DNA from: Firmicutes bacterium UBA1702
GTDB lineage: Bacteria > Bacillota > Clostridia > Peptostreptococcales > Anaerovoracaceae
Direction of reading: 5' to 3'
DNA length: 48,668 nucleotides
NCBI GenBank assembly: GCA_002320005.1
Contig: DCJK01000034.1
Span: 1-48,668 of the forward strand
The position numbers were made by a program, and so were the translations under genes. Each line of letters starts with the position of its first letter. The stretch's first letter is position 1. Below the pieces are notes generated by a model. It saw only the letters and a program-made list of their open reading frames with translations. It ran no database searches and was not told the origin of the DNA. Shown one piece after another: positions 1 to 8,803 of the stretch.

Positions 1-46
1 CCAATTTTTGTTGACAAGTGCACCCCTTCCACCACTCCGTGGTCCC

Positions 47-80
47 CCCACCCCCGACTGCGGGGGTGGGCAAGTTTTTT
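47..80 (+). terminator. Rho-independent terminator
   Basis: A perfect 10-bp stem (CCCACCCCCG at 47-56 with CGGGGGTGGG at 61-70) has a four-base loop and is followed by CAAG and seven T. It would end a plus-strand transcript entering from outside the window. Confidence 0.7.
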
Positions 81-137
81 TGGAGGGGGGTAGAGATGCG
101 GTCCCCTCTCCTCCACAAATCGGTCAGCCGGAAGCCG

Positions 138-218
138 GAAGCTGAAAGCCGACAGCCGGAAGCTGAAAGCCGACAGCCGGGAGCCGAAAGCCGCCAGCCG
201 GAAGCTGAAAGCCGAAAG
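138..218. repeat. 21-bp tandem repeat, about four units
   Basis: The unit GAAGCTGAAAGCCGACAGCC(G) begins at 138, 159, 180 and 201, with a few substitutions in the third and fourth copies. Two more degenerate units lie at about 303-350. The period is a multiple of three, so one frame encodes a seven-residue repeat, but nothing indicates a real gene. Confidence 0.8.
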
Positions 219-355
219 TCTGCACTACGCCCTTGCGCCCCACTGCTTGTCAGGGGGGAGAGGGCCACGCAGTGGCGAGGGGGGGGGATTGCCGAAGGCA
301 CGCCGGAAGCCGGGAGCCGAAAGCCGCCAGCCGATAGCGGAGAGCCGAAAGCGGA

Positions 356-1375
356 TTATTTATCCCCATACATCTTCTTATAGTAATTCTGATACTCTAC
401 GCTTACGATTCCCATCCACCATTCCTTATTCTCCAGGTACCAGCGGATGGTCTTCTTGATGCCATCTGCAAATTTCGTTTCCGGCAGCCATCCCAGTTCT
501 TTATGGATCTTTGCCGGGTCAATGGCATATCTCCGGTCATGTCCTTTTCTATCCTTCACATAGGTGATAAGACTTTCCGGTTTTCCCAGTTCCTTGAGGA
601 TAAGCCTCACAATGTCGATATTTGCCATTTCGTTATGTCCGCCGATATTATATACCTCCCCTACGGTGCCTTTATGGATGATCAGGTCGATGGCCTTGCA
701 GTGATCCTCCACATAGAGCCAGTCCCTTACGTTTTTCCCATCCCCATACACCGGAAGGGGCTTATCTTCCAAGGCGTTCATCATCATGAGGGGTATCAGC
801 TTTTCCGGAAACTGGTACGGTCCGTAGTTATTGCTGCAGCGGGAAATGGTCGCTGGCAGGCTGTAGGTACGATGGTAGGCGCCCACCAGAAGATCCGCTC
901 CTGCCTTGGAGCTGCTGTAGGGAGAGCTGGTATGAAGGGGTGTCTTTTCCGTGAAGAAAAGATCCGGTCTGTCCAAAGGCAGATCCCCATATACCTCGTC
1001 GGTGGATACCTGATGATACCGGCCGATGCCATACATCCTGCAGGCATCCATAAGGACAGAAGTACCGATAATATTCGTTTCCAGGAAAATTTCCGGATTC
1101 AGAATGGACCGGTCCACATGGGATTCTGCCGCAAAATTCACCACCACATCGGGATGCTCCTCTTCAAAGAGGCCATATACGGCATCCCTGTCGCAGATAT
1201 CCATCTTCACAAAGCGGAAATTCGACTTATCCATGACCGGTGCCAGGGTAGACAGATTTCCCGCGTAGGTCAGCTTGTCCAGACAGACGATACGATAATC
1301 CGGATACTTCTTCATCATGTAAAATATAAAATTAGAACCAATAAATCCGGCGCCGCCGGTGATGATGATTGTCAA
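356..1375 (-). CDS. rmlB: dTDP-glucose 4,6-dehydratase, copy 1
   Basis: Converts dTDP-glucose to dTDP-4-keto-6-deoxyglucose in the cytoplasm, the branch point for rhamnose and 4-amino-4,6-dideoxy sugars. Extended SDR fold: Rossmann motif GGAGFIG at residues 7-13, catalytic T125-D126-E127, and Y153 with K157. The length of 339 aa is normal. The start is taken as the TTG at 1375, aligned with the ATG of copy 2 at 20646; an upstream TTG at 1390 is possible. The two copies are nearly identical, except that this one ends at MYGDK while copy 2 has six extra residues. It stands alone between repeat blocks, away from any rmlA, so it looks like a recombined or displaced duplicate. Confidence 0.95.
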   Translation of the reverse strand: MTIIITGGAGFIGSNFIFYMMKKYPDYRIVCLDKLTYAGNLSTLAPVMDKSNFRFVKMDICDRDAVYGLFEEEHPDVVVNFAAESHVDRSILNPEIFLETNIIGTSVLMDACRMYGIGRYHQVSTDEVYGDLPLDRPDLFFTEKTPLHTSSPYSSSKAGADLLVGAYHRTYSLPATISRCSNNYGPYQFPEKLIPLMMMNALEDKPLPVYGDGKNVRDWLYVEDHCKAIDLIIHKGTVGEVYNIGGHNEMANIDIVRLILKELGKPESLITYVKDRKGHDRRYAIDPAKIHKELGWLPETKFADGIKKTIRWYLENKEWWMGIVSVEYQNYYKKMYGDK

Positions 1376-1390
1376 TATATCTACCTGCAA

Positions 1391-1657
1391 TCCAGTTAAA
1401 ATTCAAACCTCTATTCTCCCCATTCCTAAAACTTCAAATCCCCCTCCTTCTCCCCACAATGCTGCCCCTCCAACCATGACAAGCCACCTGATGTTGCGCC
1501 TCTCAAATCTCTTTCCTCAAACCTCAGCCCCCTGTCATTTTGAGCAAAGCCCCAAAATCTCCCTGCGCCATGCTGCTCACCGCAAGTGGAGCACACTCCG
1601 CAAGGCGCACTGCCAGTCTGGCATCTGACCGTCTGACATCTGATATGTCTCCACTCC
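1391..1657 (-). repeat. Intergenic dispersed repeat block (family B)
   Basis: No gene. Read on the minus strand it has a GAGATTTGAG-like stretch, a TCAGA-rich stretch (CAGATGTCAGACGG type) and a GGAGATTTTGGGGCTTTGCT / AAAATGACAGG segment. The same order of modules recurs at 3960-4350 (minus) and at 46176-46353 and 48172-48335 (plus). Confidence 0.7.
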
Positions 1658-3865
1658 TCAAATCTCAAATTTCTCCTTCATCAAGAGGACCGCGCCCAAT
1701 GTATACCCATCAGTGATTTTTCCTTCTCTCACAGCCTTTTCCAGTTCTTTCGGCATCATCTCTTTAACATCCAGAATTTCCTCATACCCCTTCTTATAAG
1801 AATACTCATCCACATCTACCAGGAAAATTTCTATTTTTCTAGACGTTAAACCGCTGTCCGGCTCTATGTACCCTAAGGAAATAGGAGGTCTGCTCACCAC
1901 AGCATTCAGTTCTTCTTTCAGTTCTCTTTTTACATTTTCCAGCGGAGAGTCACCCGGTTCCGCATATCCCCTGGGAAAACTGTACTGGTCCGCCCTTAGG
2001 GCATGTCGGAATTGCTTAAGAAAAAGAAATTTTCCTCTATACCTGGCAGCCATCACCACTCCATTGCCAGCAGTAGGAATCACCCTTTCGTAGGGAAAAA
2101 GATTACCCTCTGTTCCTGCCACCGGATCTACTAAGAATGTATTAAAGCGGCTCTGGTAAATCAGACCATATTTATGATGATAAATTTCATCATCTCTGAT
2201 GACCGCCCGCAGGGCTTCAGACGTAGACATATCCGCTAAAGGGCATACCGATGAATCTGTAAATAATCCCGAGTCTCTGTACAGGCTGCGATAGGCCATA
2301 TACGACTTGATTTCCTTTGTGCGAACAAAATCAATATGTGCTTCCCCATTTTTCTTTTCCCGATAGTCCGTCTGAAGAGCCCTACTATCTTCTTCCGGAT
2401 TAGAGCGGTGTGTATGAATCGCATCCATGGCTAAGGTACGTATACCGCCAAGTGCCTGAGATAAGGATAAAAAGCCCGGCCAGCAAAAGGAAAGAAAAGC
2501 TGAAAACGCTTCTGTCAAAACCAAAAAAAGAAGCGTCTCCACCACAGAATACACCGTATCATTAATATCTACATAATCATCAAGCATATTCTGGGCCCCC
2601 TGCATCAGCAGCTCCACCACACAGGCCACAAGAAAGCAAAGGACAGTAAACATCGTTTTATGCCCTATTCCCTTGCGGATTTCCCGCCTCTGCTCTCCTC
2701 TCTGTTCTACTTCCTGATATTCATAGCGGGGAATATCCTCATTTTCATAAGAAATATCATAATTCGTATAACCCGCCGCCCTCACAGCCAGTTTAAAATC
2801 GGGAATATCCTGAACTCTTGTAAACGGCATGAATGTATCCGTCTCTTCAGTCAGAAACCGTTTGTCAGCATCTCTTCCCTGCTTCCAGTGCTTCAAAAGC
2901 CGGCGTCGGAAATCTGCCTCAAAAGTCGGGCGCTGATGACAATCTTTAGAAAGTTCGCTGATATTATAATGTTTGGACGTATTGCAGATACTGATTTCAC
3001 AGGCATAGTTATAACATAAGTCAACAACAGCCTCTGACAAATAGAAAGCTTCCTTCGGCAGCTTCTCTAAATTCTCTTTTTCCTTGAAATCTGCCAAAAT
3101 CTGTCTGTAATACACCGAGCGGCCGTCAACTTGAGCCTGATAGCAGGGAAGTCCTCGAATTATGTTCACTGCTTCCATCCAATAGGGAATATCCGAAAAA
3201 GAAAGCTCCAATGCATATGATAAAATCTGGTGCATCCTGTATTCTTTATATTCGTCAGTCTTCCTCGGCGGGATGTAGATTTGGGGCAGCGCACTAAGTT
3301 GTAATACGATAGACAGAAAATAATATAAATTATGAAGGATTCCCCTCAATTCAGATACCGGCCTGCCCTCTCCTGCCGGTTTAACAAACAGAGTCCGTCC
3401 TGAATCATCGCACGCCACCTCAAGAAATAAATCCCTAAGTTCCGCTTCACTGCGCCGGCCACCTTCAAAATATTCACTTATCTCAGAAAGATCAGAAAAG
3501 GTTAGACTTCGACGTAATAATGCTGTTAGTCTTTTCTGCGTATACTTGATTGGAAGCGCCGAATAGATGAACTGCTTATCCTCATCCATCGCATCCAACA
3601 GATACTGAGTAATGGTTCTTACATCTCCAAATTGTGAAATGCGAATGCACCCCAGTTCAAACAGTTTCATCAACTGCTCATAATAGGAAGCATTAGACAG
3701 AAGGCTGAAAAATCCGCGGGAATCCACCAACTGATTGTACGTCATGACTACAATGTTCCCCTGCTGCACGATTTCATTATAAATTGCCTTCTGCCCCTCA
3801 ATAATATCCTCATCTGTTTTCCGCACAGAATCCAGTTCAAATAAATACACATACTTCCTATGCAT
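1658..3865 (-). CDS. Large membrane protein with C-terminal Nudix hydrolase domain
   Basis: About 735 aa. I do not recognise the N-terminal ~400 residues, which begin MHRKYVYLFELDSVRKT. Two hydrophobic segments follow (about 404-421 and 439-463), then a linker and a Nudix domain to the end. The Nudix box starts at PRGYAEPGDS (about residue 631) and continues to REL-KEEL. The RE and EE metal-binding residues are present, but the first Glu is Asp and the late Gly is Asn. Nudix enzymes hydrolyse nucleoside diphosphates linked to another group; an ADP-ribose or nucleotide-sugar substrate is possible but unproven. The start is the second of two adjacent ATGs because GGAGG lies five bases upstream of it; the in-frame TTG at 3877 overlaps that ribosome binding site. 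The gene stands alone between repeat blocks. Confidence 0.8.
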   Translation of the reverse strand: MHRKYVYLFELDSVRKTDEDIIEGQKAIYNEIVQQGNIVVMTYNQLVDSRGFFSLLSNASYYEQLMKLFELGCIRISQFGDVRTITQYLLDAMDEDKQFIYSALPIKYTQKRLTALLRRSLTFSDLSEISEYFEGGRRSEAELRDLFLEVACDDSGRTLFVKPAGEGRPVSELRGILHNLYYFLSIVLQLSALPQIYIPPRKTDEYKEYRMHQILSYALELSFSDIPYWMEAVNIIRGLPCYQAQVDGRSVYYRQILADFKEKENLEKLPKEAFYLSEAVVDLCYNYACEISICNTSKHYNISELSKDCHQRPTFEADFRRRLLKHWKQGRDADKRFLTEETDTFMPFTRVQDIPDFKLAVRAAGYTNYDISYENEDIPRYEYQEVEQRGEQRREIRKGIGHKTMFTVLCFLVACVVELLMQGAQNMLDDYVDINDTVYSVVETLLFLVLTEAFSAFLSFCWPGFLSLSQALGGIRTLAMDAIHTHRSNPEEDSRALQTDYREKKNGEAHIDFVRTKEIKSYMAYRSLYRDSGLFTDSSVCPLADMSTSEALRAVIRDDEIYHHKYGLIYQSRFNTFLVDPVAGTEGNLFPYERVIPTAGNGVVMAARYRGKFLFLKQFRHALRADQYSFPRGYAEPGDSPLENVKRELKEELNAVVSRPPISLGYIEPDSGLTSRKIEIFLVDVDEYSYKKGYEEILDVKEMMPKELEKAVREGKITDGYTLGAVLLMKEKFEI

Positions 3866-3877
3866 CATGACCTCCAA

Positions 3878-4356
3878 AATGAATTCAGAAATCAGATAGT
3901 CTGACTATTAGACCTCAGACTTCTCCCATAGAATTGCCTCAAACGCCTCAAAACTCAAACCGCTCTTAACCGTCTGACCATCTGATAGTCTCGCATCTGA
4001 CTGTCTCAACCTTCAACCCCCTGTCATTTCGAGCGAAGCGGAGTCAAGAAATCTCTCACCGCCATGCTGCCTGCCGTAATTGAAGTATATGCTGCAACCT
4101 GCGCTGTCAGTCTGAAGTCTGATCGTCTGATGTCTCTCTCCCGATTGTCTCCATATCCTTCAAACCTCAAATCTCTTTCCTCAAATCTCTCTCCCCGTCA
4201 TTTCGAGCGGAGTCGAGAAATCTTCCGGCACCATGCTACTCACCGTAAGTGAAGCATATGCCACAAGCCACACTGTCAATCTGAAGTCTGGTCGTCTGAC
4301 CATCTGATGTCTCTCACCGAGTTGTCTCTAACTCCTCAAACCTCAATTCTCTTTCC
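3878..4356 (-). repeat. Intergenic region with two tandem family-B repeat copies
   Basis: A 479-bp gap without a gene. Two copies of the composite repeat lie at about 3960-4140 and 4140-4350. Each contains the segment CATTTCGAGCG...GAAATCT, a diverged middle and a block of CTGA-rich words (GTCTGACCATCTGATG type). They are flanked by CTCAAATCTCTTTCC-type simple sequence. On the minus strand the order matches the plus-strand copies around 46200 and 48200. Confidence 0.7.
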
Positions 4357-5130
4357 TCAAATCTCTCTTCTCCCTGCCATCTTCCTCTTCAAAAAATCAG
4401 CAATCTTCTTCGGCCAGTCAATATTTTCCAAAAATACCACCGGCACCTCACATTTCTTCAAATTCTGCCTTTCCAGCCACACATTGAAAAGACGCTCCGA
4501 CATGAAGCCGAAAAGCCGGGCTTCGTAGGTATCATATCCTGTCATATCCGTCCGCTTCTCCAGTTCAAACAGAATATCAAAAAGCCAGCTGCAGTACTCA
4601 TCAAAAAGAGACTTTTTCATGACAAACATATTCAGTATATGCAACTTTCTCCGATTCATCACCCTGGTAAAGGCGTCGGAATACCCCGGATATTTTTCGG
4701 CAATAATTCTTTCGACCTCGTCCAGATCTTTTTTATAATGGGCATGCTCGTACTGACTGCGCACTGTCTCGATATAATAATTCCTCTTCACAGGAAGGAT
4801 GACATCATATTTCTGAAGCAGCTTTTCATAGTCTTCTCTATGAAAAATGGCCCCTTTTTTCTTTTCTATATCCTTTGTATGCACCCTGCGGCCAAAGTAC
4901 CGGCGGTAATGGCAGAGTCCAATATACTGGCAGTCGAGATTCTTCCAAGCCCAGTACAATCCTGTCAACTCACAGTAATTTGGATTCTTCGCGGAAATAT
5001 TGTCTCCTGTATTATCCGGCGTATACCCCAGCGGCTCCTTCCCCTCCGCTCCTACATGAAGAGGCATGTACACATCATCCGCCGGCATCCAGTACCTCTT
5101 GTGAGCCGCTACCAGTATTTTTATATTCAT
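4357..5130 (-). CDS. DUF4422 glycosyltransferase-like protein, copy 1
   Basis: A 257-aa cytoplasmic protein of the DUF4422 family, found in capsule and exopolysaccharide clusters and regarded as glycosyltransferases. It begins MNIKILVAAHKRYWMP and has the family core NTGDNIS, LTGLYWAWKN and GLCHYRRYFG in the first 85 residues, then a basic C-terminus. It is clearly paralogous along its whole length to the gene at 43088-43855 (well over 80 percent identical by eye). It sits near glf, so UDP-galactofuranose as donor is possible, but that is inference from position only. The start ATG is preceded by GGAAAGGACTC. Confidence 0.85.
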   Translation of the reverse strand: MNIKILVAAHKRYWMPADDVYMPLHVGAEGKEPLGYTPDNTGDNISAKNPNYCELTGLYWAWKNLDCQYIGLCHYRRYFGRRVHTKDIEKKKGAIFHREDYEKLLQKYDVILPVKRNYYIETVRSQYEHAHYKKDLDEVERIIAEKYPGYSDAFTRVMNRRKLHILNMFVMKKSLFDEYCSWLFDILFELEKRTDMTGYDTYEARLFGFMSERLFNVWLERQNLKKCEVPVVFLENIDWPKKIADFLKRKMAGRREI

Positions 5131-5277
5131 GAGTCCTTTCCTTCCTTATTGGGATTTGAGATTTGAGAGTTGGGAGTTGGGAGCAGAGCGTTGAGTATTT
5201 CCTATTTTCCTCTCATTCCTCAATTTTCAATTTTCTTTCCTCAAACCTCTCCGCTCAAATCTCTTTCCTCAATTCTC
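5131..5277. repeat. Low-complexity intergenic repeat
   Basis: About 150 bp of GAGATTTGAGAGTTGGGAG and CTCAAATCTCTTTCC words in opposite orientations, the same vocabulary as the other left-flank spacers. No gene. Confidence 0.6.
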
Positions 5278-5643
5278 TCATTTCCCTATTCTATTCCCTA
5301 TCTTCACAATCATAGTTCCTAACATTCTGAGGATTTCGTCACAAAGTGATAAAGCCGTCTGAGCATCGTCAGGACTCACATAATGCAAATCTTCAGAAAT
5401 AAGAATCTGTGTTTCCACTTCAGCAGCAGACCCTTTAGCAATCCGTAAAAAATGGATAAACTCACGATCAGAACCTCTGCCAAAGCCTTCGGCTATATTT
5501 GATGGAATGGAAACAACTGCCCTCCTTATTTGATTTGTCAGGCCAAATACTTCATCACGAGGAAAACGACTTGTCAGACGATAGATAATACGTGCCAATT
5601 CCATCGACTTCTGCCAGACAATCAAATCCTTGTAATCAGTCAT
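5278..5643 (-). CDS. Four-helix-bundle protein (23S rRNA IVS-type), copy 1
   Basis: A 121-aa soluble protein of the four-helix-bundle family first seen in 23S rRNA intervening sequences. It is recognised by YKDLIVWQKS near the N-terminus, the central block RRAVVSIPSNIAEG, and EFIHFLRIAKGSAAEVETQ. The biochemical role of the family is unknown; members are often found in surface-polysaccharide loci and beside repeats. The start is the ATG at 5643, after GGTGGAGAAA; an in-frame ATG 18 bases upstream would overlap that site. It lies ten bases upstream of the glf stop region and both face the same way. A second, frameshifted copy is at 44127-44506. Confidence 0.9.
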   Translation of the reverse strand: MTDYKDLIVWQKSMELARIIYRLTSRFPRDEVFGLTNQIRRAVVSIPSNIAEGFGRGSDREFIHFLRIAKGSAAEVETQILISEDLHYVSPDDAQTALSLCDEILRMLGTMIVKIGNRIGK

Positions 5644-5671
5644 TTTCTCCACCATCCTCAAATCTCAAATC

Positions 5672-6793
5672 TCAATTCTCAAATCTCTTTCCTGCCAGCC
5701 GCAACGCTGAATCAATCACCGCATCCATATCATAATACTTGTACTCACCCAGGCGGCCGCCGAAAATGACCTTCTTTTCCCTATCAGCCAGTGCCTTGTA
5801 TTTCTTATAGAGAATGCCATTTTTCTCGTCATTCACCGGATAATAAGGCTCATCGCCTACCTTCCACTCTGAGGAATATTCCCGACTGATAACGGTCTTC
5901 GGCAGGTTATTGCCCTGCCCATCCTTACCAAACTCAAACCATTTGTGCTCAATGATTCTTGTCCAGGGCGTCTCCCTGTCGGTATAGTTCACCGCTGCAT
6001 TCCCCTGAAAATTAGGTTTATCCAGCACTTCCGTCTCAAAACGGACACTCCGGTATTCCAATGGGCCCAGGTCGTAGTGGAAATAGGCGTCGATGGGTCC
6101 CGTATAGATCACGTGGTTCGCGAGACCATCCAGTTCTTCCTTGTTCTCCAGGTAATCCACGTCCAACCGCACTTCGATGCCGGAGAGCATGTTCGCCACC
6201 ATCTTCGTGTAGCCCCCGACGGGGATGCCCTGGTAAAGGGCGTTGAAATAGTTGTTATCAAAGGTGAGCCGCACAGGCAGCCGCTTGATGATAAACGCCG
6301 GCAGCTCCGTGCAGGGACGGCCCCACTGCTTTTCCGTGTACCCCTTGATGAGCTTCTCGTAGATGTCGGTACCTACGAGAGAAATGGCCTGCTCCTCCAG
6401 GTTCTTCGGGTTCGTAATGCCCGCCGCTTTCCGCTGCTCCTCGATCTTCGCCGCCGCTTCCTGTGGCGTCACCACGCCCCACATCTTATTGAAGGTATAC
6501 ATATTAAATGGAAGGGAATAGAGCTCCCCATGGTAATTGGCCACCGGCGAATTGGTGAACCGGTTAAAAGTGGCGAAACGGTTCACATAGTCCCATACGT
6601 GCTTCAGGTTCGTATGGAAAATGTGGGCACCGTACTTGTGCACATGGATGCCTTCGATGTCTTCCGTGTACACATTTCCCCCGATCTGGGACCGCCGGTC
6701 AATGACCAGCACCGACTTCCCCGCCGCCTTAGCCTCATGGGCAAAAACAGCCCCAAAGAGCCCGGCACCAACGACCAGATAATCATATTTCAT
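5672..6793 (-). CDS. glf: UDP-galactopyranose mutase
   Basis: A flavoenzyme interconverting UDP-galactopyranose and UDP-galactofuranose in the cytoplasm. It has 373 aa, typical for the family. The N-terminal FAD-binding motif is VGAGLFGAVFAHE, followed by the family blocks GGNVYTE, HKYGAHIFHT and, near the C-terminus, GRLGEYKYYDMD. Its presence predicts galactofuranose in the polymer or in a variant of it. Transcription runs toward the four-helix-bundle gene and the DUF4422 gene. Upstream lies about 2 kb of repeat-rich non-coding DNA, so any promoter should lie at about 6800-6860, where I see no strong boxes. Confidence 0.97.
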   Translation of the reverse strand: MKYDYLVVGAGLFGAVFAHEAKAAGKSVLVIDRRSQIGGNVYTEDIEGIHVHKYGAHIFHTNLKHVWDYVNRFATFNRFTNSPVANYHGELYSLPFNMYTFNKMWGVVTPQEAAAKIEEQRKAAGITNPKNLEEQAISLVGTDIYEKLIKGYTEKQWGRPCTELPAFIIKRLPVRLTFDNNYFNALYQGIPVGGYTKMVANMLSGIEVRLDVDYLENKEELDGLANHVIYTGPIDAYFHYDLGPLEYRSVRFETEVLDKPNFQGNAAVNYTDRETPWTRIIEHKWFEFGKDGQGNNLPKTVISREYSSEWKVGDEPYYPVNDEKNGILYKKYKALADREKKVIFGGRLGEYKYYDMDAVIDSALRLAGKRFEN

Positions 6794-7046
6794 GAGTTCC
6801 CATTCCCTTCCTGTGTAAATTGCATGATCGCGTTAAAATGCTAAGTCCATTATAACAGAAAAAGAGTTGAGATTTGAGAGTTGAGAGTTGAGGCCCAGCG
6901 GCTCCGCCGCAGGTGTCGCATGGCCAGCCGCCGTCCGAACAGGCGGGGGCTTCTAGCTGCTAGCTGTTAGCTTTCAGGAAAGCTGGTCGGGTCCTTCGGG
7001 CCAGAACCGTCCCGCGGCTGACGCCGCAAAGGTGGCGGCGCTGGTG

Positions 7047-7125
7047 AGATCGAGGTCGAGATCGAGATCGAGGGGGATGGGGCCGGAGGCCCTGAATGTC
7101 TAGATCTAGATCTAGGTCTAGGCCT
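7047..7125. repeat. Two short tandem repeats (GATCGA and TAGATC)
   Basis: A GATCGA/GGTCGA hexamer repeats about four times at 7047-7073. A TAGATC/TAGGTC hexamer repeats about four times at 7098-7125. Both are nearly self-complementary. Confidence 0.75.
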
Positions 7126-7779
7126 TTAGCGGCTTTGCCGCGGTTGTCTTGTGGCTGAGTATGCGTGTGAACGTATGTAGGCCTTGAGCCTTCAGCATTG
7201 AGCAGTTCAGCTGCTTTGGGTCAGAAAATCACCACAACGAGCAATATCTGCATGTGACACATTTCCCAGGCATGCAGGCCCTTAGAGAAGGGCCGCGGCA
7301 AAGCCGCAGGATGGATGAGGCGTTAGCCGCTGGACCTCAACTCTCTTCACTCAACTCTCAAATCTATTTCTAAGCTACAGCTACGATGAGTCGAGAGATC
7401 TCTCAGCTAAATGCCTGTGACGGTGTTTTCAAAGAGAATTGAGATTTGAGTGAAGAGAATTGAGGTCCCGCCTGTGGCACTTCCATCGGTCCCCATCCGC
7501 GGCTCTCGCCGCAAAGGTGCGGCGCACAATTCATACAGCGCCGCTTTATGATAAGGGACAGCGGCTTCGCCGCCGTTGGGGCCCTAATAACTCCACCCCC
7601 AAAACGTGCTACTGACACTGCAGCAGGCTCTCTTCCCAGAAGAGAGCTGCCCACCGGGCTGAGAGATGGTGATGAGAACTGATGGGTCCGGCCCGCAGGG
7701 CCTATTCACCAAGTCACTAGCTACTGATTCGACGCAGGCTGACTTTAACCTCCCCCATCTATGGGGGAGGTGCCCGAAG

Positions 7780-7853
7780 AGTGAACATCCTGCACAGGAT
7801 GTTCAAGTCTGGTCCAAGTTGGCGCTTATCCTGCACATAAAAGCGCCTTCCTT
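7780..7853 (+). repeat. Family-A hairpin repeat, copy 1
   Basis: TCCTGCACAGGA is followed by CCAAGTTGGCGCTT, a TCCTGCACATA loop, AAGCGCC and TTCCTT. The stem is GGCGCTT (7821-7827) with AAGCGCC (7841-7847). The downstream TTCCTT makes it resemble an intrinsic terminator. Related copies lie at 10765-10834, 42557-42590 (reverse), 46409-46444 and 48079-48114. Confidence 0.7.
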
Positions 7854-8290
7854 ATGTGACCAGACGGAGGGGGCTCTCGCTAAAGGTGCTCCAACCGTTC
7901 TCTGCTTATCCCTCCAGCCGCTTCGCGGCCACCCACCCACCGCTGACGCGGTCCCCCCCGATCGCCTGCGCGATGAAAGTGTCTCACTGGATTTTCGCTC
8001 GCTGCGCTCACTACAAATCCAGTTCGCTTACTTTTCCCTCTAAAGAGGGAGGGCTGGTGGGTGTTCCATAAGGCGGCGCTTCCCCAATTTGCACGCCGCC
8101 ACCTTTGCGGCAGAGCCGCGGATGGATTCTGTTGAAAGCGCCGCAGGCGGGACTTCAACTCTCAACTCTTTTTTTGTCGCCGCCACCTTTGCGGCGAAGC
8201 CGCGGACCGTCAGCGCCGCAGGCTGTTCAGCCTTCCTAGCCGCTAGCAGCTAGAAGCCCCCATCCGTTCGCACGCCCCTCAGCCACACAA

Positions 8291-8660
8291 GCGCCGCAGG
8301 CTTATACCTCGCTTCCCCCTTTGGGGGAAGTCCCGCGAAGCGGGAATAGGGTGAGCAAGCGAACTGGAGCGCAAGGAGCTGCAGGCGACTGAGCATCCAG
8401 TGAGACGCCATCCAGCGCAGTCGGTGTGCATTTGCGGCGTAGCCGCTGACCAATCTTTCCTAGCCGCTAACAGCTAGCAGCTAGAAGCTAGAAGCCCCCA
8501 CACAGACGCACGACACTCACCCATTCGTCACCCGGCCCGTAGGGCCTAATCACCTAGACACTAGCCACAAGCCACTAGCTACTGATCTGCTAAAAGCCCC
8601 CACCCGTTCGCACGTCCCTTAGCCACAAATCACCCGGCCCGCAGGGCCTGTTCACCTGGC
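8291..8660 (+). repeat. Composite direct repeat, left copy
   Basis: It shares with 10887-11115, in the same order, GCGCCGCAGGC, the hairpin CTTCCCCC-TTT-GGGGGAAG, TCCCGCGAAGCGGGAATAGG, TGCATTTGCGGC, a GCTAGCAGCTAGAAG block, AGCCCCCACCCGTTCG, and CGGCCCGNAGGGCCT followed by CACCTAGCCAC / CTAGCTACTGATCTGCT. This copy carries extra DNA of about 75 bp near 8353-8427. The two copies bracket the genes at 8804-10420. Confidence 0.65.
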
Positions 8661-8710
8661 CACCAACCACTGATTCCCCCGAGCCCGTTTTATTGCTCTC
8701 CTTTCACCCA

Positions 8711-8738
8711 ATGACACACATAAATGGTATTGTATAAT
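8711..8738 (+). promoter_or_regulatory. Putative sigma-70-type promoter
   Basis: A -35 box ATGACA (8711-8716), a 16-bp spacer and a perfect -10 box TATAAT (8733-8738) lie about 60 bp upstream of the start codon at 8804. The local sequence turns AT-rich here, unlike the preceding repeats. Confidence 0.6.
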
Positions 8739-8803
8739 GTATAGTATAACGATTTCATAAAATCCACCACATGATCGGTCATTACTAATAGCCAGGAGAT
8801 AAA

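Larger units (their letters stand above)
6794..8290. repeat. Long repeat-rich intergenic region
   Basis: No convincing gene. It contains GCGGC-N-GCCGC mini-palindromes (about 6895, 7010, 7300, 7500, 8100, 8190), a GATCGAG tandem (7047-7073), a TAGATC tandem (7098-7125), a TAGCTGCTAGCTGTTAGC block near 6955, and a hairpin module at 7780-7853 shared with four other places. Short frames open across it are encoded by repeats and lack ribosome binding sites. Confidence 0.65.

Noticed and set aside
138..218. 21-bp tandem repeat considered as CRISPR or origin iterons
   Set aside because: The units are contiguous without spacers and no replication gene is near.
18..383. Open frame with a seven-residue repeat near the left end
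   Set aside because: It is encoded by the 21-bp tandem repeat and GC-rich hairpins, has no ribosome binding site and overlaps the end of rmlB.
503..1399. Long plus-strand frame opposite rmlB copy 1, and similar frames at 5945-6844 (opposite glf), 19774-20373 and 22196-22642
   Set aside because: They are antisense shadows of well-conserved genes with odd composition and no ribosome binding sites.
7666..8158. Several overlapping frames in the repeat region upstream of the 375-aa gene
   Set aside because: They are built of repeat words that also occur in other frames elsewhere, and lack start signals.
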